Shown here one piece after another: positions 41,592-51,202 of a DNA stretch of 64,000 nt (its first letter is position 1; the number at the start of each line of letters is the position of its first letter). This DNA comes from Profundicola sp051011115. GTDB lineage: Bacteria > Bacteroidota > Bacteroidia > Flavobacteriales > Weeksellaceae. A program made the translations under genes and the position numbers. The notes beneath the pieces were generated by a model. The model was not told where the DNA came from. It saw nothing but the letters and a program-made list of their open reading frames with translations, and did no database searches. The stretch covers positions 1-64,000 of the forward strand of contig JBPCUN010000019.1 in the NCBI GenBank assembly GCA_051011115.1, read 5' to 3'.

Positions 41592-44024
41592 ATGAAAGTT
41601 AGAGCATTTTACAGTATTATTATATGTCTCATATTGGGTAGTTTGTCACATGCCCAAGAGAATAAAATTTGGGGATTTGTGACCGATTCTGATATGAAAC
41701 CATTAAATGGAATTTCCATTCACATACAAGAAATCAATCAAACAATAAATACAGATGAGAATGGTAGATATGAATTTAAACATTTAAATGACGGGTTTTA
41801 CACGCTAGTTGTTGATGCCACTAATTACCTAAAAGAGTCTAAAGCAATAAATTTAGTTAAAAATCAGTCAGAACAAATTGATTTTATTCTAAGAAATGAT
41901 GTTATTCAATTGCAAACTGTTGAAATATTAGGTAGGAACAAGATATCCTATATGAATGATGAATCTTTCGCATCAACAAAAACATCCACTTTGATCAAAG
42001 ATACTCCTCAAACAATAAGTTACGTTACAAAAGAAGTAATGGCCGATAGACAAGCTTATAGAGTAAACGATGTGGTTAAAAATATAAGTGGGGTTAATCA
42101 ATATTCTTTTTATAATGACTATACCATTAGAGGTTTTAGATCAGAGCAAGAGTTAATCAATGGTCTTAGGGTAATAGGTTTATTTGGACCGCAAATTTTA
42201 ACAGCCAATTTAGAACGTGTAGAAGTTATCAAAGGTCCCTCATCAGCTGTATTTGGTAATTCATCACCAGGAGGTACCATGAATAGGGTTACAAAAAAAC
42301 CGCTAGCTACGGACAGAAAAGCCTTAAGCTTTACTACTGGAAGTTATAACACGCTAAGGGCTACAGCTGACTTTACAGGCCCTTTGAATGAAAGTAAAAC
42401 TTTACTTTACCGTTTAAATATGGCTTATGAAAACTCAGACAATTTTAGAGATTTGCAAAAATTCAAATCTTTTATGGTCGCACCTTCTGTAACCTTTCTA
42501 CCAACGGACAAAACCAAAATTAATTTTGATTTGGTATTAACAAATTTTGATGGTAAACTAGATCGAGGTCAACCTATATTCGGTGCATCCTCAGGGACAG
42601 ATTTAAATTCTACACCTATTTCTCTTGCTATAGGTGCTGCCAACGATTATCATAAAACCAATGTAGCTTATAGTACATTGTCTCTAAGTCATCAATTTAC
42701 CGATCGCTTATCTTTTAATTCTTCTTATATGATGTATTCTTATAATGAAGATTTATTTGAACATAGGACTTCTAACAGGTTTGCTGTTGATAGTTTAGGG
42801 AATCAAATCCCAACACTCATGGGAATGAGAATTTCGGCAAGAGAACAACAAGAAACAACACACAATGTAACATCATATTTTGTATATGATTTTAAAACAG
42901 GAGGTATTAATCATAAATTGTTGGCTGGTTATGATTTTGTGAATAGGTCTAGACCTGTAGGAGGAGGTATAATTTTTACCAGCAGTAGCGCTATTTATAG
43001 GACTATTGACGGCGGTTTAGCCAAATATGATCCAGCAAATGCATCTAATTTTATTTTTGAAAATGGATTGCCAAAACCCAATATTCCTCATTTTGATTTA
43101 AAGAATCCAACCTATAAGTTGGGATATCCAAGTGATTATATTTTAAATAGACGAGAAAGGTCAGCCTATAAATTATATACACAAGGAATTTATTTTCAGG
43201 ATCAAATTAAATATAAAAACTTACAAGTTCTTTTAGGTTTACGTCAAGAGTATTATACAGATGTATTGAATTATAAAAAAGAAAATGAAGAAACCATAAG
43301 TCAAAATAAATTATTGCCAAGAATAGGAATGGTATATACATTAAATCCTCAAATTAATATTTATGGGACTTATACACAAAGTTTTCAACCGCAACAGGCA
43401 TCAACCTTAGACGAAGCAAGTGGTGGGCCTTTTGACCCTAAAACAGGAAAGATGGTTGAATTTGGATTTAAATCTACTTTTTTTCATGATAAGTTAGCTA
43501 CCAATGTTTCATTTTATAATATAGATTATAAAAATATATTGGTAACTGATGCTGATACAGGGCTATTAAAGCAAAGAGGAGCAGAGAGATCTAGAGGTTT
43601 TGAGGTTGATGTGAATGGTAGCATTTCAAAAAACTTTATGCTTACAGCAAATTACGCTTATAATAAAGGAACCATCGAAGAAAGTGATGAGCCAGAATTA
43701 ATAGGAGAATTAAAATCCAATGCACCATTACATGCGGGAGGATTTTTTGCAAATTATGAAGTTTTAACTGGAACTTTAAGAAATGTTAATTTTAATTTAG
43801 GTTCTAACTTTGTAACTGAGAGAAACACCAACGATAAAGGATTAACGTTACCAGCTTGTTTGATATTTGATGGAGGAGTCTCTTATAAAATTAACAAAGT
43901 AAAATTAGCATTAACTGTAAATAATATATTAAATAAAAAACATTGGGTAGGAGGATATAGTTATGTAAGACTATTCCCTGGAGCACCTAGAAATTACCTA
44001 TTGAACATTGCCTATACATTTTAA
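41592..44024 (+). CDS. TonB-dependent siderophore receptor
   Basis: 810-residue outer-membrane receptor. A signal peptide (~1-21, GSLSHAQ) precedes a carboxypeptidase-regulatory-like (CarboxypepD_reg) domain (~25-105, GFVTDSDMKPLNGISIHI). The plug domain (~125-235) has DTPQTISYVTKEVM, IRGFRSEQELINGLR and RVEVIKGPSSAVFGNSSPGG. A 22-strand barrel ends in YLLNIAYTF with the terminal aromatic. The plug is of FhuA/FpvA type, so a ferric siderophore is the likely ligand; which one cannot be said. The PepSY protein follows after 21 bp. Confidence 0.92.
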   Translation: MKVRAFYSIIICLILGSLSHAQENKIWGFVTDSDMKPLNGISIHIQEINQTINTDENGRYEFKHLNDGFYTLVVDATNYLKESKAINLVKNQSEQIDFILRNDVIQLQTVEILGRNKISYMNDESFASTKTSTLIKDTPQTISYVTKEVMADRQAYRVNDVVKNISGVNQYSFYNDYTIRGFRSEQELINGLRVIGLFGPQILTANLERVEVIKGPSSAVFGNSSPGGTMNRVTKKPLATDRKALSFTTGSYNTLRATADFTGPLNESKTLLYRLNMAYENSDNFRDLQKFKSFMVAPSVTFLPTDKTKINFDLVLTNFDGKLDRGQPIFGASSGTDLNSTPISLAIGAANDYHKTNVAYSTLSLSHQFTDRLSFNSSYMMYSYNEDLFEHRTSNRFAVDSLGNQIPTLMGMRISAREQQETTHNVTSYFVYDFKTGGINHKLLAGYDFVNRSRPVGGGIIFTSSSAIYRTIDGGLAKYDPANASNFIFENGLPKPNIPHFDLKNPTYKLGYPSDYILNRRERSAYKLYTQGIYFQDQIKYKNLQVLLGLRQEYYTDVLNYKKENEETISQNKLLPRIGMVYTLNPQINIYGTYTQSFQPQQASTLDEASGGPFDPKTGKMVEFGFKSTFFHDKLATNVSFYNIDYKNILVTDADTGLLKQRGAERSRGFEVDVNGSISKNFMLTANYAYNKGTIEESDEPELIGELKSNAPLHAGGFFANYEVLTGTLRNVNFNLGSNFVTERNTNDKGLTLPACLIFDGGVSYKINKVKLALTVNNILNKKHWVGGYSYVRLFPGAPRNYLLNIAYTF

Positions 44025-44045
44025 ACTAATTAGTTATAAAATTTT

Positions 44046-45347
44046 ATGAAATTTAATAAAAAGACATTTTATAAAATTCATCAATGGGTAGGAATTAAAT
44101 TAAGCATACTATTTTTTATAGTATGCTTTTCTGGTACTTTAGCAACGCTCAGTGTAGAAATGGATTGGCTTTTTATACCAGAGATTAGAGCAGAAAAGGA
44201 AAGTTCAAAAGTAGATTTTAATCATAAATTCCAGAATTTATATGATGCTTATCCCCAGTCAGAAAGTGTATATTGGTTTTCTCAGACAGATTCTTATGTT
44301 TGTGATATTGTATATATTACCGAGAACAATCACCGGTATTACGCATTTGTAAACCCATATACAGGTGAAGTACAGGGTAGAGTAAACCTGACATTTCAAC
44401 GGTTCTTTCGAGACTTACATTACTTTTTATTCATACCTTTTCAAATAGGGAATTTTATCGTTTTAACTTTTGGGTTTTTATTGTTTTTTTCTGTTGCTAC
44501 AGCGCTGTTGTTCTTCAATAAATGGTATAAACATTTATTCCCATTAAAGTTAAAAACTAAGAATAAAGAAGTTATGTATCGGAGTTTGCATAGGCTTGTG
44601 GGCGCGTGGTCTGTTCCCTTTATTTTTATAATATCACTAACTGGAATTTGGTATTTTATGGAAAGAACAAATTTAGGTCATATATCAGATATAGCTAATC
44701 CTAAAGCACCTATTCTAAACAATGAAAAACCATTTAATTATCAAGATGACAAGCCCTTTTTTCTATCAATAGACTTTAATAAAGCTATTGAAGTAGCCAA
44801 ACAAACTATTCCTAATCTTACAATTAAAGATGTTAAGATTCCAGATTCTTATAATATACCAATTTATATTAATGGAACCAGTCAGGTACCATTACTGAGA
44901 AATAGAGCCAATAGGGTTTATATAAATCCTGTCAATTATGAAGTTGTGAAAGTACAACGCGCAGATAATTTATCTGCAATCACGTTTATTAATGATGCCA
45001 TGGATCCAATTCATTTTGGAACTTGGGGTGGTTTAACTACCAAGATATTCTGGTTTTTTGGTGGATTATCCATATCCACACTTATATTATCTGGAATTTG
45101 GGTTGCGCTTAGGAGAAACGCTAAAAGAAAATTATTTGGTAAAAAGGATAAAACTAGTATAGGTAAATGGGTGAATGTAAATTATCTTATCATTTTAACC
45201 ATGATTGGTTTTATGTACTATGTATTAAAAAATAGATATAGTGTTGAACCCCGAATTTTTTATGTCGTTTCTATAGCAATAATTGTATTTATTTTTATAG
45301 GGTGGTACATTTTTATCTACCGAATAAATAAATCTCTGCATAAATAA
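44046..45347 (+). CDS. PepSY-domain membrane protein (iron-regulated, siderophore reductase-like)
   Basis: 433 residues with an N-terminal helix after KIHQWVGIKLSILFF, helices near 145-165, 190-210 and 325-345, and two more close to the C-terminus. Periplasmic PepSY regions carry YAFVNPYTGEVQG and YINPVNYEVV. Histidines at helix ends (IHQW, LHRLVG, DPIHFG) could coordinate heme, as in the FiuA/PiuB-type family that reduces or releases iron from siderophores. It lies directly after the TonB receptor and is probably co-transcribed, which supports a role in ferric uptake. Confidence 0.87.
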   Translation: MKFNKKTFYKIHQWVGIKLSILFFIVCFSGTLATLSVEMDWLFIPEIRAEKESSKVDFNHKFQNLYDAYPQSESVYWFSQTDSYVCDIVYITENNHRYYAFVNPYTGEVQGRVNLTFQRFFRDLHYFLFIPFQIGNFIVLTFGFLLFFSVATALLFFNKWYKHLFPLKLKTKNKEVMYRSLHRLVGAWSVPFIFIISLTGIWYFMERTNLGHISDIANPKAPILNNEKPFNYQDDKPFFLSIDFNKAIEVAKQTIPNLTIKDVKIPDSYNIPIYINGTSQVPLLRNRANRVYINPVNYEVVKVQRADNLSAITFINDAMDPIHFGTWGGLTTKIFWFFGGLSISTLILSGIWVALRRNAKRKLFGKKDKTSIGKWVNVNYLIILTMIGFMYYVLKNRYSVEPRIFYVVSIAIIVFIFIGWYIFIYRINKSLHK

Positions 45348-45384
45348 ATATAGCCTATTAGGTTTAAGTAATTTAATAATGCAC

Positions 45385-45416
45385 AGAAAGCCTCATTATA
45401 ATCAAAGAGACTTTCT
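45385..45416. terminator. Possible terminator after the receptor/PepSY operon
   Basis: Imperfect hairpin AGAAAGcCTC / GAGaCTTTCT with a 12-nt loop in the 98-bp gap between convergent genes; followed by a T-rich stretch after a few bases. Confidence 0.45.
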
Positions 45417-45445
45417 TGTATTAATATTTTTTGTCCAGGTTCTAT

Positions 45446-46360
45446 TTAGTAATCGTAATTGCCTCTTAATTGACCGTAGGTTTGAAATTTTTGTAGATTT
45501 TTGTCGTATATAATCACCCCTTTTGTCTCTTCTCCTGTCAAGATGATTCCGTCTAAGGGTGCCGGGACTAGTCTATCTTCTTCCATAAATATTTTAGCTC
45601 CTTTCTTAAAAGATGAAACTTTCAATTTGTCTACATAATTTTCGGCAAAAGCTAAATAGGGTTGATCTGTTGCTGAATTAGTACACAAAATCAAAAGGCG
45701 AGAACTTTGATTTTCAACGTTATCTATTAAGATAGCTACATCATTAATACCATCGCTATCAAAATCTCCATAGGCTATGACATCTTTAGCTCTATCCTTA
45801 TTTTGAGTGAGCTCATAGTTCATATTATTCGTATATTTATTACTAAGAATTAAGCTCTTCACACCCGTATGTAACTGGTTGAATGGCTCTAACGAAAAGC
45901 TAGTTCTGTATTCGTCAAAAGAGTAACTATCTACCAAAGTATTTCCTACAATATAATAAGATGATGGTTCTGGTTGATTAATTTCTGGTTTGGTAAAATA
46001 AACTTTTTTATATTGTTTGATAGATTCATCATAAGAGGACCAAACTTTATCTCCAAAAAACAAACTTTTTACTTTATGGCTATTTTTATTGGGTTTGGAA
46101 CGAACATAAACTTCATTCGCAATAACATAATATTCTGCATAGGGGTTGTATTCTTCTCCCGCCTCCCCTATCACGGGTTGAATGATATTTACATTATTAT
46201 TTATTTGCAAAGTGTCTCGTGTATCGTGAGATGTAGAATCTTTGACCGAAGTAACTGTTGAACTATCGCTTGAAGTTTTATCAGTTTTACCCTCTTTTTT
46301 ACAACCTAATAAGAAAATAAAAATGCAGCTGTAGAATACCATTAATTTTATACTATTCAT
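45446..46360 (-). CDS. Hypothetical lipoprotein with SH3-like and FG-GAP-like segments
   Basis: 304 residues. The lipoprotein signal ends LLGC (Cys20), followed by a Ser/Thr/Asp-rich linker (~25-65). Residues ~75-115 (VYVRSKPNKNSHKVKSLFFG) resemble a bacterial SH3 fold, used for binding peptidoglycan or proteins. A single FG-GAP/VCBS-like calcium loop follows (GDFDSDGINDVAIL, ~198-211) within a strand-rich region. I do not recognise the family as a whole. Surface or periplasmic location is inferred from the signal. The gene stands alone between two long intergenic spaces. Confidence 0.75.
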   Translation of the reverse strand: MNSIKLMVFYSCIFIFLLGCKKEGKTDKTSSDSSTVTSVKDSTSHDTRDTLQINNNVNIIQPVIGEAGEEYNPYAEYYVIANEVYVRSKPNKNSHKVKSLFFGDKVWSSYDESIKQYKKVYFTKPEINQPEPSSYYIVGNTLVDSYSFDEYRTSFSLEPFNQLHTGVKSLILSNKYTNNMNYELTQNKDRAKDVIAYGDFDSDGINDVAILIDNVENQSSRLLILCTNSATDQPYLAFAENYVDKLKVSSFKKGAKIFMEEDRLVPAPLDGIILTGEETKGVIIYDKNLQKFQTYGQLRGNYDY

Positions 46361-46998
46361 AGTGTTATCGAATTATTGCTTCTTCTTGCAATTTAGTAAA
46401 AAAAACAAAAGATATTATGCATGACAATTAATCTTACCTTCCTCTCAATATATTTCTATAAAAAAAGCAAATAATCAATTCGTAATGCATCATTATAGAA
46501 TATGCTGTATTTTATAATTTATAGTTTTAGTCTTCATAAATATTTTTGACAGGATCATATATATGTCTATGAGGCTTAGATTTATAGCCCTTTAGAGTTA
46601 AATAACTTTAAAGTACTTTGCAGTGTGTGTTTTACCTTCAGAACAATCTTAATGCTGAACACCAATAAATAATGTAATATTACTTCCTAGATTATTTCAA
46701 TCTGTGTTTCCTAAATATATAATCCCATAAATAGTATAAAAACCATAGTTTTATTACGTTAAATAGGATGGTTTTGATGAAAAAAAATTAGTTGTGGAAG
46801 CGAGAAATGTTGGTGTTTTAGTAATCTAATAATATGTGACCAATAAGGAATAGATAGCCCTTAATCGTGGATATGTAAATGAAATAAGGCACAAAAAGTG
46901 ATGATTTTTGACCAAACCCCTTTTGTGCCTATATTCTTATCTTTGGTTGAATGTGGACTATTAATGACAGTCCTAAGTTGTCCAAAATTTGTTACATA
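46361..46998. other. 638-bp intergenic space, no gene recognised
   Basis: Between two minus-strand genes. All frames are broken by stops and I see no tRNA. The only structure is the inverted repeat at 46887-46930. The AT-rich, stop-filled sequence could be a decayed gene or hold a small RNA. Confidence 0.6.
46887..46930. repeat. Inverted repeat 3' of the ABC-F gene
   Basis: A perfect 10-bp inverted repeat AGGCACAAAA / TTTTGTGCCT is separated by 24 bp, 69 bp downstream of the ABC-F stop on the minus strand. It may be a long-loop terminator or an RNA structure. Confidence 0.5.
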
Positions 46999-48624
46999 TT
47001 AATCTTTATATAATTTCTGTTTTAGCTCTTTAACTTTAGGATCCTTTAAGTATTCATCATAGGTCATATAACGATCTATTACACCTCTTGGGGTGATTTC
47101 GATTATTCTATTACATACAGTCTGTACTAATTCGTGGTCATGCGAGGACATGACAATAGTACCTTTAAAGTTTTCTAAGGAGTTATTTAAAGCTGAAATC
47201 GACTCTAAATCCAAGTGGTTGGTTGGCTCATCAAACAATAAAACGTTTCCTTTAAGAAGCATCATTCTCGAGAACATAATTCGCATTTTTTCTCCCCCTG
47301 AAAGAACGTTACTAGCTTTTAACCCTTCATCACCAGAAAATAACATTCTCCCTAGGAAGGTGCGAATATATTCTGCATGGCGTTCTTCATCAGTTTCTAC
47401 ATATTGTCTCAACCAATCTACTAAATCAATATCTGATTGGAAAAATGCAGTGTTATCTAAAGGTAAGTAAGTTTGCTTGGTCGTTACCCCCCATTTATAG
47501 GTACCTCCATCAGCTTCTTGATTTCCAGAAATTATCTCAAAAAATGCTGTTTTTGCCAATGATTTTCTAGCAATAATTGCCACCTTATCCCCTTTAGCTA
47601 AATTAAAAGTTACGTTAGCAAATAATACCTCATCATCTAATTTAGCAGATAAATTCTCTACTTCTAAAATTTGATCTCCTGCTTCTCTTTCGGGTTCAAA
47701 GATGATGGCAGGATACCTGCGAGAAGAAGGTTTTATCTCTTGCATATCTAACTTTTCTATCATCTTCTTACGTGCTGTGGCTTGTTTTGCCTTGGCTACG
47801 TTGGAGCTAAATCGAGAGATGAATTCTTGCAATTCTTTTTTCTTTTCTTCTGCCTTTTTATTGGCTTGTGCACGTTGTCTTGTCGCTAATTGTGACGCTT
47901 GATACCAGAAACTATAGTTACCTGTATATAAGTTTAATTTTTTATAGTCTAAATCTACAATATGCGTACAGACTGTGTCTAGAAAGTGACGATCATGTGA
48001 TACAACAATTACCGTGTTTTCATAATCTGCCAAGAAATTTTCTAGCCAATTGATAGTTTCAACATCTAAATCATTGGTAGGCTCATCCAGCACTAGCACG
48101 TCTGGATTACCAAATAAGGCTTGTGCTAAAAGTACCCTAACTTTAGATTTGGAGTCTAAATCTCCCATAAATGTATAGTGATTCTCTTCAGGAATTCCTA
48201 CGTTCGACAATAAAGTGGCGGCATCTGTTTCTGCGTTCCAACCGTTCATTTCTTCATATATCACCCCTAGCTCTCCAGCTTTTACCCCGTCCGCCTCAGA
48301 AAAGTCTGGTTTGGCGTACAACGCATCCATTTCTGTTTTAATTTCAAACAGTGGTTTGTTCCCTCTTAATACGGTTTCTAATACAGATACATCATCATAT
48401 TTGAAGTGATCTTGCTCTAGGAAAGACATTCTTCTACCTGGTTCTAGTGAAACATTACCAGAGGTTGGATCTTGCTCTCCAGATAAAATCTTGAGGAATG
48501 TGGATTTACCTGCTCCATTGGCACCAATAATTCCATAACAATTCCCCTTGGTAAACTTAATGTTTACTTCATCAAAAAGAACTCTTTTCCCAAACTGAAG
48601 GGATACGTTAGAAACTGTTAACAT
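46999..48624 (-). CDS. ABC-F family ATPase (YbiT-like)
   Basis: 541-residue translation-associated ABC-F protein with two ATPase domains and a linker, and no membrane segments. Domain 1 has Walker A GANGAGKS (~34-41) and LVLDEPTNDLD; its signature position reads MGDLDSKSKVRVLLAQAL rather than LSGGQ, as in YbiT-type proteins. The linker (~245-310) is Lys/Ala-rich. In domain 2 the Walker A is ARKSLAKT: both usual glycines are Ala, while Lys-Thr stay. LSGGEKMR and LLFDEPTNHLD are normal. It likely acts on the ribosomal E site. A -7 box lies 17 bp before the ATG. Confidence 0.88.
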   Translation of the reverse strand: MLTVSNVSLQFGKRVLFDEVNIKFTKGNCYGIIGANGAGKSTFLKILSGEQDPTSGNVSLEPGRRMSFLEQDHFKYDDVSVLETVLRGNKPLFEIKTEMDALYAKPDFSEADGVKAGELGVIYEEMNGWNAETDAATLLSNVGIPEENHYTFMGDLDSKSKVRVLLAQALFGNPDVLVLDEPTNDLDVETINWLENFLADYENTVIVVSHDRHFLDTVCTHIVDLDYKKLNLYTGNYSFWYQASQLATRQRAQANKKAEEKKKELQEFISRFSSNVAKAKQATARKKMIEKLDMQEIKPSSRRYPAIIFEPEREAGDQILEVENLSAKLDDEVLFANVTFNLAKGDKVAIIARKSLAKTAFFEIISGNQEADGGTYKWGVTTKQTYLPLDNTAFFQSDIDLVDWLRQYVETDEERHAEYIRTFLGRMLFSGDEGLKASNVLSGGEKMRIMFSRMMLLKGNVLLFDEPTNHLDLESISALNNSLENFKGTIVMSSHDHELVQTVCNRIIEITPRGVIDRYMTYDEYLKDPKVKELKQKLYKD

Positions 48625-48641
48625 AGTTTGATTTAAAAATG

Positions 48642-48649
48642 CAAATATA
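48642..48649 (-). promoter_or_regulatory. -7 box of the ABC-F gene
   Basis: On the minus strand TATATTTG matches TAnnTTTG and ends 17 bp before the ATG at 48624. Confidence 0.5.
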
Positions 48650-48705
48650 CGAATTTCGATTTGTGTTGCTATGGAATACTTTTTTAATCTTATCTACCAA
48701 TAGAA

Positions 48706-48736
48706 AAACCACGCTACTGTAGAAGTGGCGTGGTTT
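48706..48736 (-). terminator. Terminator of the phosphoesterase gene
   Basis: AAACCACGC / GCGTGGTTT stem extended by ACT/AGT across one mismatch; read on the minus strand it is followed by TTTTTC. It lies between the phosphoesterase stop and the ABC-F promoter. Confidence 0.85.
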
Positions 48737-48799
48737 CATTAAAGATTAAACAGAATCAATGTTGATGCGATTTACCCATAGATAAGCTGCATTCAATAT

Positions 48800-51202
48800 T
48801 TATTTCTTAATGAACTTATGAGAACTTATTTGATTGTTAGCGTGGTTTAACACTTTAATAAAGTAAACGCCTGATCTTAAATCTTCCACAGAAACTTCTA
48901 CCTCAGAATTATTAATACGCCTTGTACTACAATTCATCTTTTGACCTACCATATTAAATACTCCTAAAACAGTTGTGTTTTCAACCAATTCTGCCATACC
49001 AAAAATCATAATTTTATCGCTTGCTGGATTAGGGTATATTTTGTACGTTAAGCTTGAAGCTTCTTGAGGAGTTTCCGTTGTGCTTAGTTTTGCCGCTGCA
49101 TCATAAGTATAAGTCACCAATAAGAAGTAAGCATCCGTATATTTGTCCCGCGAGTACGCTGTTCTTTTATTCTCCTCATTTTCTAAACTTGGTCCAGATG
49201 GTTCAAATTTGAAGACCACAGAACTATGGTTATTCCAAGAATCTTGAGTGATAAGTTGATTGAGCAATGCAGATAAATCTGGCGTCTGTGTCTCTGCTCC
49301 ATATCCTTTTTTGGTCCATGCGGGAATATCCCAAACGATGCTCTCCGCTATATAATCTCTGTTGGTTAAATCGTATGGCGTGCTGGTGAATGCTGCGGCA
49401 TTGTCCGTATTTTCTAGATATATTGTCGTTTGAGCTGGTTCAGCCTGGTCATATTTACCATAAAATTCTATGGTAGATGAAACAATTTCGGCTCTTTTAG
49501 GAATCATTAAATCATCAAACCTAATTCCGACTTTTTGATACCCTTGCTCATTATAGCTATCATATCCGAACTCCAAATCAGAGGAGCCCATATACATATT
49601 ACCTGCATTCGCTTGCCCCTCTTCAATATCATCTGAACCTACACTGGGCAGAATTGTAACTTCAATCTGAAATTTTCCCACATAAATCTTTTTCTCTATA
49701 ATTTTATTTAACCCATCTACTGAATTTATTTTGGCACGAATAATATAAAGACCATCCTCTTGCAAAGCAGTATGAAGGGTATAAGGTTCTTTTGTTAACG
49801 TCGTTAATTTAGTAACAGTTTCCTCTGGTAATTTAATTGTTTCAAATTCAATATCCTTTATCCCATTACCTTTATCTAAAATGTTAACACATAATTCTAT
49901 GTTATTACGATCTGCAAAATCTGTTTTAGTATCGTCAGAAAATGCTGCATTGGGAGGGTTCAAAACTTGGGTTGGATATATATATGTAATACTTTCACCA
50001 TCTTTCATAGTCCAAATATCTAATTTATTAGGAATGGCAAATACATTATCATTGGTTAATTCTTCCACTTCATCTGCATTATCTACTTTTACCGTTCTCA
50101 ACTCTATTTTGTCTCCATCTACAAAAAACCACTTAAATTGATTGAAAGAATCTGAGTCCTGTGTCCAACTTTTTTCATCATCTGGTGTACGTAAAGGAGC
50201 TCCCCAACATCCTTCACCCACGTAGGTAGTTCCATTTTTATTATCCACTTCAAATCCCTCATCATTATTGGCTCCACTGCTTGGTTTCAACGGATAAGTC
50301 GATTTTACCATGTGTGAATCACACTCTACCACTAATCTTACCGCATTGTGATAAAATAGCCTTGCCCACGCATTGTATCTATCTATCCCCTCAGCTTTAC
50401 CAGAGGTGTGGGGGCGCATAGGCTTATGGTATTGTGCTGCTTTAAAAACCACATCATCATGAGAAGTCAAATCTTGTTCTAACCAATCTAACTGATCTCC
50501 AAAAACAGAAATTTCAGTGTTTAACGTATAGGCTCTAAATAGATTTCCACCAAAGGTAATGGCTCCATAAGAGTCTTCATGAGTGGTGTCAAACAATTCA
50601 AAAATGGTATTAGATCGCTCATGGTTTCCTCTCGTAGGTATGATCGGAAACATTCTCCCATCTGAGGCCGTGGTAAGCTGCCAATCATTGAACCAATCTT
50701 GCCATTGCTCATCATTATCATATGCAGTCATATCCCCTCCAAATAAAACGGCGGTAGGTTTTAGCTTAGCAACTAGTTTATTAGCATTTTGTCTAGGCAC
50801 TCTATTGTTCCTAGAGTCTCCACCCGCGATAAAGGATATTTTTGTATGATCGCTAGGTGCTGTTTTAAACCAGAAACGCTTACTTACACCCTCACTATCT
50901 TCTATCACGAAATAATAAGCGGTATTGGGCTGTAAACCTTTTAATCTAGCAAACTGGTTGCTCATTCCTCTGAAGGCTGTTGTCCTATCGACACGCTTAG
51001 TTTGGGTATATAAGGCAGTATTCTGCCCATGATCTTCTGTTCCGAATTTCACTATGGGGTTGGTACCAGATACCTGATTCCAAGCGATTGTTATTGTGCT
51101 AGATGGATCGTCTGTCAAAATCAGACGATATTTATCTGTCTTAGCGCCCACCTTCAGGGCAACCAAAAACAAGATGATGGCAAAATAGTTGAAATGTTTC
51201 AT
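48800..51202 (-). CDS. T9SS-exported metallophosphoesterase (purple acid phosphatase-like)
   Basis: 800 residues. A signal peptide (1-20) precedes a fibronectin-III-like N-terminal domain (~25-115, SSTITIAWNQVSG ... PNTAYYFVI), as in purple acid phosphatases. The calcineurin-like domain (~120-370) has metal ligands in GGDSR (D129), GGDMTAY (D157), GNHE (N193-H194) and QYHKP (H259). The last motif, usually GHxH, reads CDSH (294-297), so one histidine is replaced by Asp295. A DNRLRE-like/beta region follows (~525-715), then a T9SS type A tail (~725-800, YKIYPNPASDK ... GVYFIKV). Substrate unknown. Its ATG overlaps the upstream membrane-protein stop. Confidence 0.87.
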   Translation of the reverse strand: MKHFNYFAIILFLVALKVGAKTDKYRLILTDDPSSTITIAWNQVSGTNPIVKFGTEDHGQNTALYTQTKRVDRTTAFRGMSNQFARLKGLQPNTAYYFVIEDSEGVSKRFWFKTAPSDHTKISFIAGGDSRNNRVPRQNANKLVAKLKPTAVLFGGDMTAYDNDEQWQDWFNDWQLTTASDGRMFPIIPTRGNHERSNTIFELFDTTHEDSYGAITFGGNLFRAYTLNTEISVFGDQLDWLEQDLTSHDDVVFKAAQYHKPMRPHTSGKAEGIDRYNAWARLFYHNAVRLVVECDSHMVKSTYPLKPSSGANNDEGFEVDNKNGTTYVGEGCWGAPLRTPDDEKSWTQDSDSFNQFKWFFVDGDKIELRTVKVDNADEVEELTNDNVFAIPNKLDIWTMKDGESITYIYPTQVLNPPNAAFSDDTKTDFADRNNIELCVNILDKGNGIKDIEFETIKLPEETVTKLTTLTKEPYTLHTALQEDGLYIIRAKINSVDGLNKIIEKKIYVGKFQIEVTILPSVGSDDIEEGQANAGNMYMGSSDLEFGYDSYNEQGYQKVGIRFDDLMIPKRAEIVSSTIEFYGKYDQAEPAQTTIYLENTDNAAAFTSTPYDLTNRDYIAESIVWDIPAWTKKGYGAETQTPDLSALLNQLITQDSWNNHSSVVFKFEPSGPSLENEENKRTAYSRDKYTDAYFLLVTYTYDAAAKLSTTETPQEASSLTYKIYPNPASDKIMIFGMAELVENTTVLGVFNMVGQKMNCSTRRINNSEVEVSVEDLRSGVYFIKVLNHANNQISSHKFIKK

